A stretch of DNA of 5,161 nt, from positions 1 through 5,161 of the forward strand of contig JAGLRT010000128.1 of NCBI GenBank assembly GCA_023136155.1, given 5' to 3'. Each line of letters begins with the position of its first letter. The first letter of the stretch is position 1. Under the pieces are notes generated by a model that saw nothing but the letters and a program-made list of their open reading frames with translations, had not been told where the DNA came from and did not search any database. This document shows, one piece after another, positions 1 to 5,161 of this stretch. The stretch is from Methanosarcinales archaeon. Lineage in GTDB: Archaea; Halobacteriota; Methanosarcinia; Methanosarcinales; Methanocomedenaceae. The position numbers and the translations under genes are program-made.

Positions 1-2
1 TG

Positions 3-1058
3 GAATACTTCAATATTGGCGGGGGCCTGGGTATTGATTATGACGGCAGCAAGACCTCGTCCGATGCCAGTGCCAATTATGCCATGCAGGAATATGCCAA
101 CAATGTGGTATTTACATTAAAGGAGATTTGTGACGAGGAAGGAATTGAACACCCGACCATTGTATCTGAGACCGGGAGGGCAGTGGCTGTATATCATTCT
201 ATGCTTGTTACCAATCTGGCGTATGAAAAATCCATAATACATAATGTGGATTTTGATGTCAATGAGGACGATTCTAATATCATCCAGAAATTCCAGAGCT
301 GTTTTAAAGAGATTACGGTTAAGAACTACCGCGAATATTTCCACGACAGTTTGGAGTATAAGGAAGAACTTATCAACATGTTCAACCTGGGCCAGCTGGA
401 CCTGGCAGAGAAGGCCAAGGGTGAAGCGCTATTCTATAAGATTTGCCAAAAGATACACCGTTTTATCAGGCAGACCGGGAACGAATCGGAAGAGTTCGAT
501 TATGTACGTAAATTAATGTCAAAAAAATACATAGGTAATTTCTCGCTGTTCCAGTCCATGCCTGATTTCTGGGCTATTGGGCAGTTGTTCCCGATCGTGC
601 CAATCCAGAAATTGAACAAGCAGCCTGAATGTGTGGGTACTATACTGGATATGACCTGTGATTCTGACGGTGAGATTGACCGGTTCACAGATGTAATGGA
701 TGTGAAGGAAATGCTGGAGTTGCATTCACTGGACAGGCAGCCCTATTATGTGGCTGTACTTCTCCTTGGAGCATACCAGGATGCTATTGGTGATTTGCAT
801 AACCTGTTCGGGGCTGTGCATGAGGTTCATGTGGTGGCTAAAGATGAGGATGAATGGGATATCAAGAAGGTCATTAAAGGGGATAATGTGAGTTCTGTGC
901 TGAAAATGGTACATTTCAACAGACCGGGCCTGGTGAAGAGTATCGAATCATCCATAAACAGGGCAGTGGATGAGGAGGGGCTGAATCCACAAACCGCGAA
1001 GAGCATCCTGAACAATATGAAGAAAGAGATTAACGACTATACGTATCTTGATTTTTAG
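3..1058 (+). CDS. speA: Biosynthetic arginine decarboxylase, C-terminal part (5' end outside window)
   Basis: PLP-dependent decarboxylation of L-arginine to agmatine, the entry to putrescine and spermidine synthesis; expected in the cytoplasm. The open frame runs in from the left edge, with 351 residues visible of a family usually about 630-660 long, so roughly the last 55% is present. Visible residues 3-15 read FNIGGGLGIDYDG, the glycine-rich SpeA loop of the alanine-racemase-like barrel. ETGRA (56-60) matches the family ES/TGRA motif. Residues about 82-165 fit the helical-bundle insertion typical of SpeA. SLFQSMPDFWAIGQ (181-194), TCDSDGEID with the catalytic Cys at about 219, and GAYQ (256-259) are all SpeA signatures of the second domain. 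The frame ends in TAG; decoding that as pyrrolysine would add only a few residues before a TGA. An internal ATG at 84 is not the start, because homology continues upstream of it. The family assignment is very secure. Confidence 0.96.
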   Translation, partial: EYFNIGGGLGIDYDGSKTSSDASANYAMQEYANNVVFTLKEICDEEGIEHPTIVSETGRAVAVYHSMLVTNLAYEKSIIHNVDFDVNEDDSNIIQKFQSCFKEITVKNYREYFHDSLEYKEELINMFNLGQLDLAEKAKGEALFYKICQKIHRFIRQTGNESEEFDYVRKLMSKKYIGNFSLFQSMPDFWAIGQLFPIVPIQKLNKQPECVGTILDMTCDSDGEIDRFTDVMDVKEMLELHSLDRQPYYVAVLLLGAYQDAIGDLHNLFGAVHEVHVVAKDEDEWDIKKVIKGDNVSSVLKMVHFNRPGLVKSIESSINRAVDEEGLNPQTAKSILNNMKKEINDYTYLDF

Positions 1059-1061
1059 GTG
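1057..1061 (+). promoter_or_regulatory. Ribosome binding site of the DHS-family gene
   Basis: AGGTG, complementary to the archaeal 16S 3' end, lies 8 bases before the ATG at 1070 and overlaps the TAG of speA. It decides the start: the in-frame GTG at 1061 would sit inside this site. The overlap suggests translational coupling with speA. Confidence 0.7.
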
Positions 1062-1069
1062 TGGTTTCC

Positions 1070-2104
1070 ATGAATAAAGAGCATTTTACCAACCATCCTA
1101 CGATGCCCATGGATGTGAGTGACAGGACCATCAGTGAGATAACCCGTGCCATGACCGAGACCGGATTCCAGGGCCGCAAATTGGGCGAGTCAGTGGAGGC
1201 ATGGGTCCAGATGCTGCAAGAGGAGGGTGTCACTATCATGATGGGGCTGTCCGGGGCTATGGTGCCAGCGGGCATGAGGGGTATCATCACCTACCTTATC
1301 AGGCACAGGCTGATTGACTGCCTGGTGTCCACTGGTGCCAATATTTTCCATGACATCCATGAGAGCCTGGACCGGAAGCACTATGTAGGCACTCACCTGG
1401 CTAACGATGAGAACCTGTTCAAGCACGGTATTGACAGGATACACGACGTGTTCGCGGTTGAAGAGGAGTTCAGGGAAGCGGATCGGCTGATTGGTGATTT
1501 CGGGGCGTCCCTTGACAATGGCAGGAGTTATTCATCCAGGGAGTTTATCTCGCTGCTGGGTGAGCGGGTGAAGGAGATGGGCGGGCGGAGTGATTCCATT
1601 ATTGTGAGTGCCTATGAGCATGATGTGCCCATATTCATACCCGCGCTGACCGATTCGTCCATCGGTATCGGGTTGGTGTATGCCCGCCGGCAGGGGCATG
1701 AGGTGATGGTGGACCAGATTAAGGATGCGGATGAGATTACGCAGATCGTGGAGCAGTCCAAAAAGACGGGCGTGGTGTATGTGGGCGGCGGGGTGCCCAA
1801 GAACTTTATCCAGCAGACCGAAGTTATCGCATCCCTGATGGGCTGCGATGTGGAAGGGCATGATTATGCCATCCAATATACAACAGATTCACCCCACTGG
1901 GGCGGGCTGTCCGGGTGTACCTTTGATGAGGCTGTGTCCTGGGGTAAGGTTGCCGGGGGTGCGAGGAAGGTGCAAGTGTTTGTTGATGCTACTATTGCGC
2001 TGCCGATAGTGGCACATGCGCTGCGAGAGCGGATGGAGGGTGTTGAGCGACAGGGCCCGGTGTTTGATTGGGGTGAGGATGGGTTGAGGGTGCGGTATGG
2101 GTGA
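1070..2104 (+). CDS. Deoxyhypusine synthase-like protein (DHS family, atypical active site)
   Basis: 344 residues from the ATG at 1070, chosen for its SD; a GTG at 1061 would add three residues. The Rossmann-like DHS family catalyses NAD-dependent transfer of a 4-aminobutyl group; true DHS moves it from spermidine to a lysine of IF5A. Family motifs are MMGLSGAMVPAGMRG near residue 60, STGANIFHDIHESL near 88, FIPALTDSSIGIG (189-201), VGGGVPKNF (238-246), TTDSPHWGGLSGCTFDEAVS and WGK, with the catalytic Lys at 293. Aligned without gaps to human DHS (numbering from memory), K329, W327 and E323 are kept (K293, W291, E287), but H288, D243 and D316 are N245, I200 and L280. The STGAN..HD and PHWGGLSGC motifs resemble, from memory, the DHS-like subgroup found in bacteria and as a second copy in some archaea. 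Position 11 bases after speA supports a polyamine role. Often annotated dys; the substrate may be a free polyamine such as putrescine, or agmatine, rather than IF5A. Family secure, exact reaction not. Confidence 0.93.
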   Translation: MNKEHFTNHPTMPMDVSDRTISEITRAMTETGFQGRKLGESVEAWVQMLQEEGVTIMMGLSGAMVPAGMRGIITYLIRHRLIDCLVSTGANIFHDIHESLDRKHYVGTHLANDENLFKHGIDRIHDVFAVEEEFREADRLIGDFGASLDNGRSYSSREFISLLGERVKEMGGRSDSIIVSAYEHDVPIFIPALTDSSIGIGLVYARRQGHEVMVDQIKDADEITQIVEQSKKTGVVYVGGGVPKNFIQQTEVIASLMGCDVEGHDYAIQYTTDSPHWGGLSGCTFDEAVSWGKVAGGARKVQVFVDATIALPIVAHALRERMEGVERQGPVFDWGEDGLRVRYG

Positions 2105-2124
2105 TACCAATATTTGGATAAATA

Positions 2125-2271
2125 ATGCATTTTCGACAATCTCAGGTTAAGAAAGCTATCGGTGAAAAGGTAGAATATGACCAGTCGAACATGAAACGAG
2201 TAGATGAAGTTATAAGCATCATGACCGATTCGGTCCAAAAGGTACTGGGCAAAGAAGAGAATGAAGCCTGA
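2125..2271 (+). CDS. Small acidic-tailed hypothetical protein (48 aa)
   Basis: The ORF begins MHFRQSQVKKAIGEK and ends KVLGKEENEA before TGA; an in-frame TAA at 2119-2121 means the ATG at 2125 is the earliest start. It lies 20 bases after the DHS-like gene on the same strand and could be the third cistron of that operon. Composition is soluble and highly charged with no membrane segment; residues 23-43 are compatible with an amphipathic helix. The only SD-like sequence, GGTGAT at 2100-2105, overlaps the DHS-like stop and is about 19 bases from the ATG, so it is weak and too distant. I do not recognise the family. The pattern SQVKKA...MKRVDEVI...V weakly recalls the first half of small archaeal histone-fold proteins, but the following helix is absent in all three + strand frames, so that remains a guess. 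Reality as a gene rests on position, sensible composition and lack of a better frame. Confidence 0.55.
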   Translation: MHFRQSQVKKAIGEKVEYDQSNMKRVDEVISIMTDSVQKVLGKEENEA

Positions 2272-2293
2272 TAATTCAATATAAAATGTATGT

Positions 2294-2318
2294 TTGGGAT
2301 ATTACCTGAACATCCCAA
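2294..2318. terminator. Inverted repeat between convergent genes, possible bidirectional terminator
   Basis: TTGGGAT (2294-2300) and ATCCCAA (2312-2318) form a perfect 7-base-pair stem with an 11-base loop. It sits in the 61-base gap between the stop of the 48-residue ORF and the convergent stop of the coiled-coil gene. There is no strong T-run directly after it; a T-rich stretch follows on the + strand from about 2338. Archaeal termination relies mainly on T-tracts, so the role is tentative. Confidence 0.35.
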
Positions 2319-2332
2319 TTTCACTTGACAAA

Positions 2333-3268
2333 TCAATCTATTTTGTTTTCAAATTTTATCTCGTCATTTTCCATAAGTAATCTCAGGTCTTCCAAACTGA
2401 GTCTACCCTTTTTCTGGAATTTATCTTTAGCATCCACCCGTTTTTCTTCCTGCTTTTTCTGGTCCTTGACTAACTGTATTTCTTTCATTTGGTCCAGGAA
2501 TACATCAAGTTCATCCCGAGTTTTTGAAACTGAATTTTTCACGGCATCAATTTTCTCTTTAATGGGGTTAGTGAAATCGTATATTTCAAGTAAACGCTGG
2601 TGAAAGTCATCTGACTTTTTCCTGATCTCGTCCATTTTATTATAAGTATCCAGCATATCTTCGTGATATGACTGGGACTCACTGGCCAGATCATGTATTA
2701 AAGCATTGAATGTATCAATCTCTTTATAGAATTTGCTCACTTTTCCGTATATGCCCCCCATCTCATTATGGATCGTGTTTGCTTCCCGTATGGCTTCAAG
2801 TCGCTCTCTCAGTTCACTCAATCTCTTCATCAAAGACTGCTCATAATCCAATGGCATATCTGCTGAGGAGAACTTTTCCAGCTCGGTCCGGTACGCTTCT
2901 GTCAGGGATTCAAGCCTGCCCTTTGCTACTTTGTTTAAGTCATCGCGAATCGTCTTCAATTCACCAATCTTGTCGCTATAACCATCACTGTTACTCCTGA
3001 CATCTTCTCTTTGCTTTTTCAGTTCTGCTATTTTCTTATTGACCTCATCACGCTTGGCCCGTAATTCAGTGGCTGGCTCCTTTAGTTCTCTAACCTGTTT
3101 GTTAAGCTCATCACGCTTTGCCCTAAGTTCTTTTGCCCCCTTGTTATGCAGGTTCATCTCCTGGTAAAGATCCTTTATATCCCTTTCCTTGTGTTCCATC
3201 TGCTGTCTGAGCACATTGATCTTGTTCTTCAATTCTCCTTCAGACATGGCAGATACATCATCATTCAT
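2333..3268 (-). CDS. Archaeal coiled-coil protein, COG1340-like (311 aa)
   Basis: Almost the whole protein is predicted helical coiled coil, very rich in K, E, R, D, L and Q. Residues about 10-165 form a first coiled-coil stretch containing near-identical repeats (KELRAKRDELNKQ and TELRAKRDEVNKK). A central segment, residues 133-160, reads FSSADMPLDYEQSLMKRLSE then LRERLEAI, recalling the conserved short break between the arms in the COG1340 family. Residues about 170-275 continue as helix, and the C-terminus carries KFQKKGRLSLEDLRLLMEN (283-301), like the small conserved C-terminal module of these proteins. No signal peptide, membrane helix or nucleotide-binding motif is seen, so this is not an SMC or Rad50 ATPase. 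The ATG at 3268 has a strong SD inside the end of the upstream coiled-coil gene, 2 bases away. COG1340 members are sometimes labelled phosphoserine phosphatase, but no HAD motif (DxDxT) is present here. The molecular function is unknown; a scaffold or ribosome/nucleic-acid-associated role is only inference. Confidence 0.88.
   Translation of the reverse strand: MNDDVSAMSEGELKNKINVLRQQMEHKERDIKDLYQEMNLHNKGAKELRAKRDELNKQVRELKEPATELRAKRDEVNKKIAELKKQREDVRSNSDGYSDKIGELKTIRDDLNKVAKGRLESLTEAYRTELEKFSSADMPLDYEQSLMKRLSELRERLEAIREANTIHNEMGGIYGKVSKFYKEIDTFNALIHDLASESQSYHEDMLDTYNKMDEIRKKSDDFHQRLLEIYDFTNPIKEKIDAVKNSVSKTRDELDVFLDQMKEIQLVKDQKKQEEKRVDAKDKFQKKGRLSLEDLRLLMENDEIKFENKID
3014..3133 (-). repeat. 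Tandem 22-residue coiled-coil repeat inside the 311-aa protein
   Basis: Residues 46-63 (KELRAKRDELNKQVRELK) and 68-85 (TELRAKRDEVNKKIAELK) are near-identical with a 22-residue (66-base) period. A weaker third copy, GELKTIRDDLNKV, follows at 102-114. The similarity also shows at the DNA level (ctcatcacgctt in both copies), suggesting recent internal duplication. A 22-residue period is three heptads plus one, close to the hendecad-type patterns seen in long coiled coils. Confidence 0.7.
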
Positions 3269-3270
3269 TA

Positions 3271-3939
3271 CTACTCTCCTCCTGCCATTGCCTTTTCCCA
3301 GTACTCCAGAGCATCCGTATGAAGTTCAATCCTGCGTTTAAGCCATCGTTGCCGAGATTCCATTTTTTCGAATTCTCCTTTAATTGAAATTGATTCTGAT
3401 TTATGCGTAGCGGGAGCATCCACCATACCATCAAGTTCTTTTCGCGCTGACTCAGCAGTTTTTAAAATATCAAGAATGGATGCCATGCCTACTCGTTGGA
3501 CATCATTAATTTCAGGTAAGCCTTGAACCATTTCTTTTACCAATTCCCCTACTTTGTTGATGCAATCTAATTCTTCCATAGAAGACAAATTAGCATTCTG
3601 CAACCTATTATCCGTATCATTAATTTCGTTATCTAGATGCAGGAAGTGTTCACCCTTGTCAATGTTCTCAAACAGTTTTTCACGCAACTTTTTAGCCTGA
3701 TGATATAATTGATGACGTTTTTCTCTAAGTACAACAATTCTTGTCTCAAGTGCTTCCAGTTCATTATTTAAATGCTGGTATTCTGTCCTTTTACTGTTTA
3801 CTGTACTATCTAAACTATCCAGTTCTTCAGTAAAATCATGCAAGAACATCTTGTGTTTTTTAATAACGACAGAATGCAATTCTGCATCGCTCAATATTGA
3901 TACAGGGTTATATTCTGCCTGGATTTCTATCTCTGTCAT
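3271..3939 (-). CDS. Coiled-coil protein, probable divergent paralogue/partner of the 311-aa protein (222 aa)
   Basis: An acidic N-terminal segment (1-30) precedes a long helical coiled coil at about 31-92, with spaced leucines (LNNELEALETRIVVLREK). Residues 93-137 (GEHFLHLDNEINDTDNRLQN, then ANLSSMEELDCINKVGELVK) resemble the conserved central motif of COG1340-type proteins, where a coiled coil is followed by a short LS-x-x-EE helix and another coil. A second helical stretch at about 145-172 is followed by a polar linker (175-186) and a basic, Trp-containing C-terminal helix (SRQRWLKRRIELHTDALEYW, 195-214). No enzymatic motif, membrane segment or signal peptide is visible. The ATG at 3939 is preceded by AGGAGA at suitable spacing, and a TATA-like element lies further upstream. 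The gene is immediately followed by the 311-residue coiled-coil gene with overlapping SD, so the products are probably made together and may form a hetero-oligomer. That relationship is inferred from context and weak motif similarity. Function unknown. The gene appears more A+T-rich than the DHS-like gene. Confidence 0.82.
   Translation of the reverse strand: MTEIEIQAEYNPVSILSDAELHSVVIKKHKMFLHDFTEELDSLDSTVNSKRTEYQHLNNELEALETRIVVLREKRHQLYHQAKKLREKLFENIDKGEHFLHLDNEINDTDNRLQNANLSSMEELDCINKVGELVKEMVQGLPEINDVQRVGMASILDILKTAESARKELDGMVDAPATHKSESISIKGEFEKMESRQRWLKRRIELHTDALEYWEKAMAGGE
3276..3283 (-). promoter_or_regulatory. Strong SD of the 311-aa coiled-coil gene, within the upstream gene
   Basis: AGGAGGAG on the - strand lies 7 bases before the ATG at 3268 and encodes the final Gly-Gly-Glu of the 222-residue protein. 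The upstream frame then reads TAG, TAA, TGA in succession. This arrangement supports tight translational coupling of the pair. Confidence 0.8.
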
Positions 3940-3947
3940 AGTGGATT

Positions 3948-3953
3948 TCTCCT
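3948..3953 (-). promoter_or_regulatory. Ribosome binding site of the 222-aa coiled-coil gene
   Basis: AGGAGA on the - strand ends 8 bases before the ATG at 3939 and confirms that start. Confidence 0.7.
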
Positions 3954-3980
3954 GTGGAAATTATCAAGTAATCTGGGTTC

Positions 3981-3996
3981 TTAAATATATTTTTTT
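3981..3996 (-). promoter_or_regulatory. Candidate archaeal promoter (TATA box) of the coiled-coil pair
   Basis: The - strand reads AAAAAAATATATTTAA, an A-rich BRE-like stretch running into a TATA-type box, within the 82-base gap after the DUF424 gene. Initiation 25-27 bases downstream would fall near 3961 and give a leader of about 22 bases containing the SD at 3948-3953. The geometry fits a genuine promoter, allowing the pair to be expressed apart from mcm and DUF424. The A+T-rich context makes chance possible. Confidence 0.5.
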
Positions 3997-4021
3997 CCAA
4001 ATGCCACCCTTAATGCCAGTT

Positions 4022-4312
4022 TTACACACCAAACATCTGGGCGTGAGGTACACCACCTATGTAAATTATACAAGATTGATCTATAGTCCCACATTTCATG
4101 GCATTATCAACACTACGTTCACCCACAATATTTGCAGTAGTAGCTTCCAGCAGTGCTGTCTGTACCTGTGCATTATCTGCCAGTTCACCCTTATAAAATT
4201 CTTCGTCGATTTCCAATTTCATGCCATTATTTCTCAGGGTCTTGCCGATGAGTTCCCTGTCGCATACAGTCACCAGTATAGATACTTCGGTTTCGTATAT
4301 CTTGATGTACAT
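4022..4312 (-). CDS. DUF424 family protein (archaeal, uncharacterised)
   Basis: At 96 residues it matches the usual full length of this archaea-specific family (Pfam DUF424, PF04242). The pattern follows the family throughout: an N-terminal strand MYIKIYETE, then VCDRELIGKT (16-25), LEIDEEFYKGEL (33-44), ATTANIVGERSVDNAM (57-72) and the C-terminal signature IGGVPHAQM (85-93). No catalytic function is established for the family to my knowledge; the small alpha/beta fold and wide archaeal conservation suggest a housekeeping role. Cysteines at 17, 74 and 81 are present but do not form an obvious metal-binding set. The gene starts 40 bases after the mcm stop, on the same strand, so it may be cotranscribed with the helicase. 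Only a poor SD (GTGAG, too far upstream) precedes the ATG, which is nevertheless the family start. The stop is TAA. Confidence 0.93.
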   Translation of the reverse strand: MYIKIYETEVSILVTVCDRELIGKTLRNNGMKLEIDEEFYKGELADNAQVQTALLEATTANIVGERSVDNAMKCGTIDQSCIIYIGGVPHAQMFGV

Positions 4313-4333
4313 AGTCTATGCACTTCTCACGGA

Positions 4334-4341
4334 TAATTAAA
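4334..4341 (-). promoter_or_regulatory. Weak candidate TATA element before the DUF424 gene
   Basis: TTTAATTA on the - strand lies in the 40-base mcm-DUF424 spacer, centred about 26 bases before the DUF424 ATG. Initiation at the usual archaeal distance would give a leaderless mRNA, consistent with the lack of a good SD. The motif is short and the spacer A+T-rich, so this is tentative. Confidence 0.22.
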
Positions 4342-4352
4342 GTTAATGGTAT

Positions 4353-5161
4353 TCATGTAGTTTTCAAAAATCCATTACTGGGTTCAAAAATAGAACCTTC
4401 ACGCTTCAATCTTTTGATGAAATCTTCGGCCTTATCCTCATCCATTCCCGCTTCCACTGCACGCTGTATCACTTCGCTTTTCGGTGCCTTTCCATCATGG
4501 TCCTGCTGCACTTCACGAATAATATCCCGGATAAGTTTGGCTTTATCACGCTGGCTTTTTGCCATGCCTGTGTTGATCATATCGGAATCCAGTTTTCCGG
4601 TTTCGGGGTCTGTCATAACCTGTTTAAGACTTTCAGTAACAATCCTGATAATACGGTTAACGTCGGTGGTTGTTACGGTATTACTGAGCCTCATTTTGGC
4701 TGAAGCCTCTGCCAGGCGCACCAGGGCCTCAAGCTGTCTTGCTGTTACAGGAATTGGTGAATTGGTGTCGCCTCCCTGACTCCTGAGATTAAGGTAAAAA
4801 TCAATAATCATTTGTCGGGAATCGTCTTCCAGCACAGGGAATACGTGGCGCTTCGAATATGCAATGTATTTGCGCAACATCTCGGGTTTAATGGATGGTT
4901 GGATTACCTCCATAGCAGTTTCTATCTCCTCCAACGTGATTTTGGAAGACTTTACGTTATGGTACTGGGCATCAATCTCACCGGCATAGTGCCCCCTCAA
5001 AATATGTTCAGCAATATTTGTATCACGCTGCGTGTTTGTTTCATCTGTCAGTATGAATATAAGGTCAAATCTGGATATAAGGGCTGGGGGCAGGTTAATC
5101 TGTTGAGCAATCCCCTCATATCGGTCAAATCGACCAAATTTTGGATTCGCCGCACCCAGCA
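4353..5161 (-). CDS. mcm: Replicative DNA helicase MCM, C-terminal part (5' end outside window)
   Basis: Hexameric 3'-to-5' ATP-driven helicase that unwinds DNA at archaeal replication forks. The frame enters from the right edge, with 268 residues visible of a family usually about 650-700 long, so the N-terminal domain and the Walker A and B motifs lie outside. Visible residues start LGAANPKFGRFDRYEG, the sensor-1 region (AANPKFG). LPPALISRFDLIF (23-35) carries the arginine-finger motif SRFD with Arg30. RHVFPVL (104-110) and PVTARQLEALVRLAEA (137-152), which carries the sensor-2 arginine, complete the AAA+ lid. The last 60 or so residues (LIRDIIREVQQDHDGKAPKS through RLKREGSIFEPSNGFLK) form the C-terminal winged helix typical of archaeal MCM. 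A TTG at 5000 is not the start, as homology continues through it. No intein or frameshift is seen in the visible part. DUF424 follows on the same strand. Confidence 0.97.
   Translation of the reverse strand, partial: LGAANPKFGRFDRYEGIAQQINLPPALISRFDLIFILTDETNTQRDTNIAEHILRGHYAGEIDAQYHNVKSSKITLEEIETAMEVIQPSIKPEMLRKYIAYSKRHVFPVLEDDSRQMIIDFYLNLRSQGGDTNSPIPVTARQLEALVRLAEASAKMRLSNTVTTTDVNRIIRIVTESLKQVMTDPETGKLDSDMINTGMAKSQRDKAKLIRDIIREVQQDHDGKAPKSEVIQRAVEAGMDEDKAEDFIKRLKREGSIFEPSNGFLKTT

Noticed and set aside
1056..1075. speA TAG as a pyrrolysine codon with read-through
   Set aside because: Read-through would add only a few residues (to the TGA at 1071-1073), and the SpeA C-terminus appears complete, so TAG is taken as a true stop.
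1532..1876. 114-residue - strand ORF
   Set aside because: Antisense to the DHS-like core; His/Ile/Gly-rich shadow with no recognisable domain.
1864..2238. 124-residue - strand ORF over the end of the DHS-like gene and the 48-residue ORF
   Set aside because: Antisense to conserved DHS motifs, with low-complexity Ser/Pro/Thr composition and no plausible start context.
2333..3268. SMC/Rad50-type ATPase or phosphoserine phosphatase for the 311-residue protein
   Set aside because: No Walker A, ABC signature or HAD DxDxT motif is present; only coiled coil and a short C-terminal module are visible.
3986..3996. T-run on the + strand as a transcription terminator for DUF424
   Set aside because: DUF424 is on the - strand, where this run reads as A; it fits better as the A-rich part of the promoter of the coiled-coil pair.
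3851..4336. 161-residue + strand ORF across DUF424 and the adjoining gap
   Set aside because: Covers the opposite strand of two supported genes and the promoter gap; Cys/Phe/His-rich composition is typical of a shadow frame.
4318..4779. 153-residue + strand ORF opposite mcm
   Set aside because: Antisense shadow of the strongly conserved MCM C-terminus; its Ser/Leu/Arg-rich composition matches no family.

Overview
The window looks archaeal, most likely from a methanogen or methane-oxidising relative (Methanosarcinales-like). Evidence for this is an archaeal-type MCM helicase with a C-terminal winged helix, the archaea-specific DUF424 family, COG1340-like archaeal coiled-coil proteins, SD motifs matching the archaeal anti-SD (AGGTG, AGGAG) and a TATA-type promoter. 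The lineage is inferred from family content and cannot be fixed without a search. Coding density is high and no gap exceeds about 80 bases.

Left half, + strand (1-2271): the 3' part of a bacterial-type biosynthetic arginine decarboxylase (speA, open at the left edge), then 11 bases later a deoxyhypusine-synthase-family gene, then a 48-residue ORF of unknown function. The first two form a probable polyamine operon: SpeA makes agmatine from arginine, and the DHS-family enzyme would do NAD-dependent aminobutyl transfer. The DHS homologue keeps the catalytic lysine but lacks several residues that bind spermidine in human DHS. It belongs to a DHS-like subgroup whose substrate is uncertain.

Centre (2272-2332): a short convergent intergenic region with one inverted repeat.

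Right half, - strand (5161 to 2333, in transcription order): the C-terminal part of the replicative helicase MCM (open at the right edge), a DUF424 protein, and two adjacent coiled-coil proteins of 222 and 311 residues. The coiled-coil pair has its own promoter-like TATA element. The two genes are 2 bases apart, and a strong SD for the second lies inside the end of the first. They look like divergent paralogues whose products could assemble together.

No mobile element, CRISPR array, tRNA or rRNA was seen. The most interesting points are the SpeA plus atypical DHS pair and the MCM-DUF424-coiled-coil neighbourhood.
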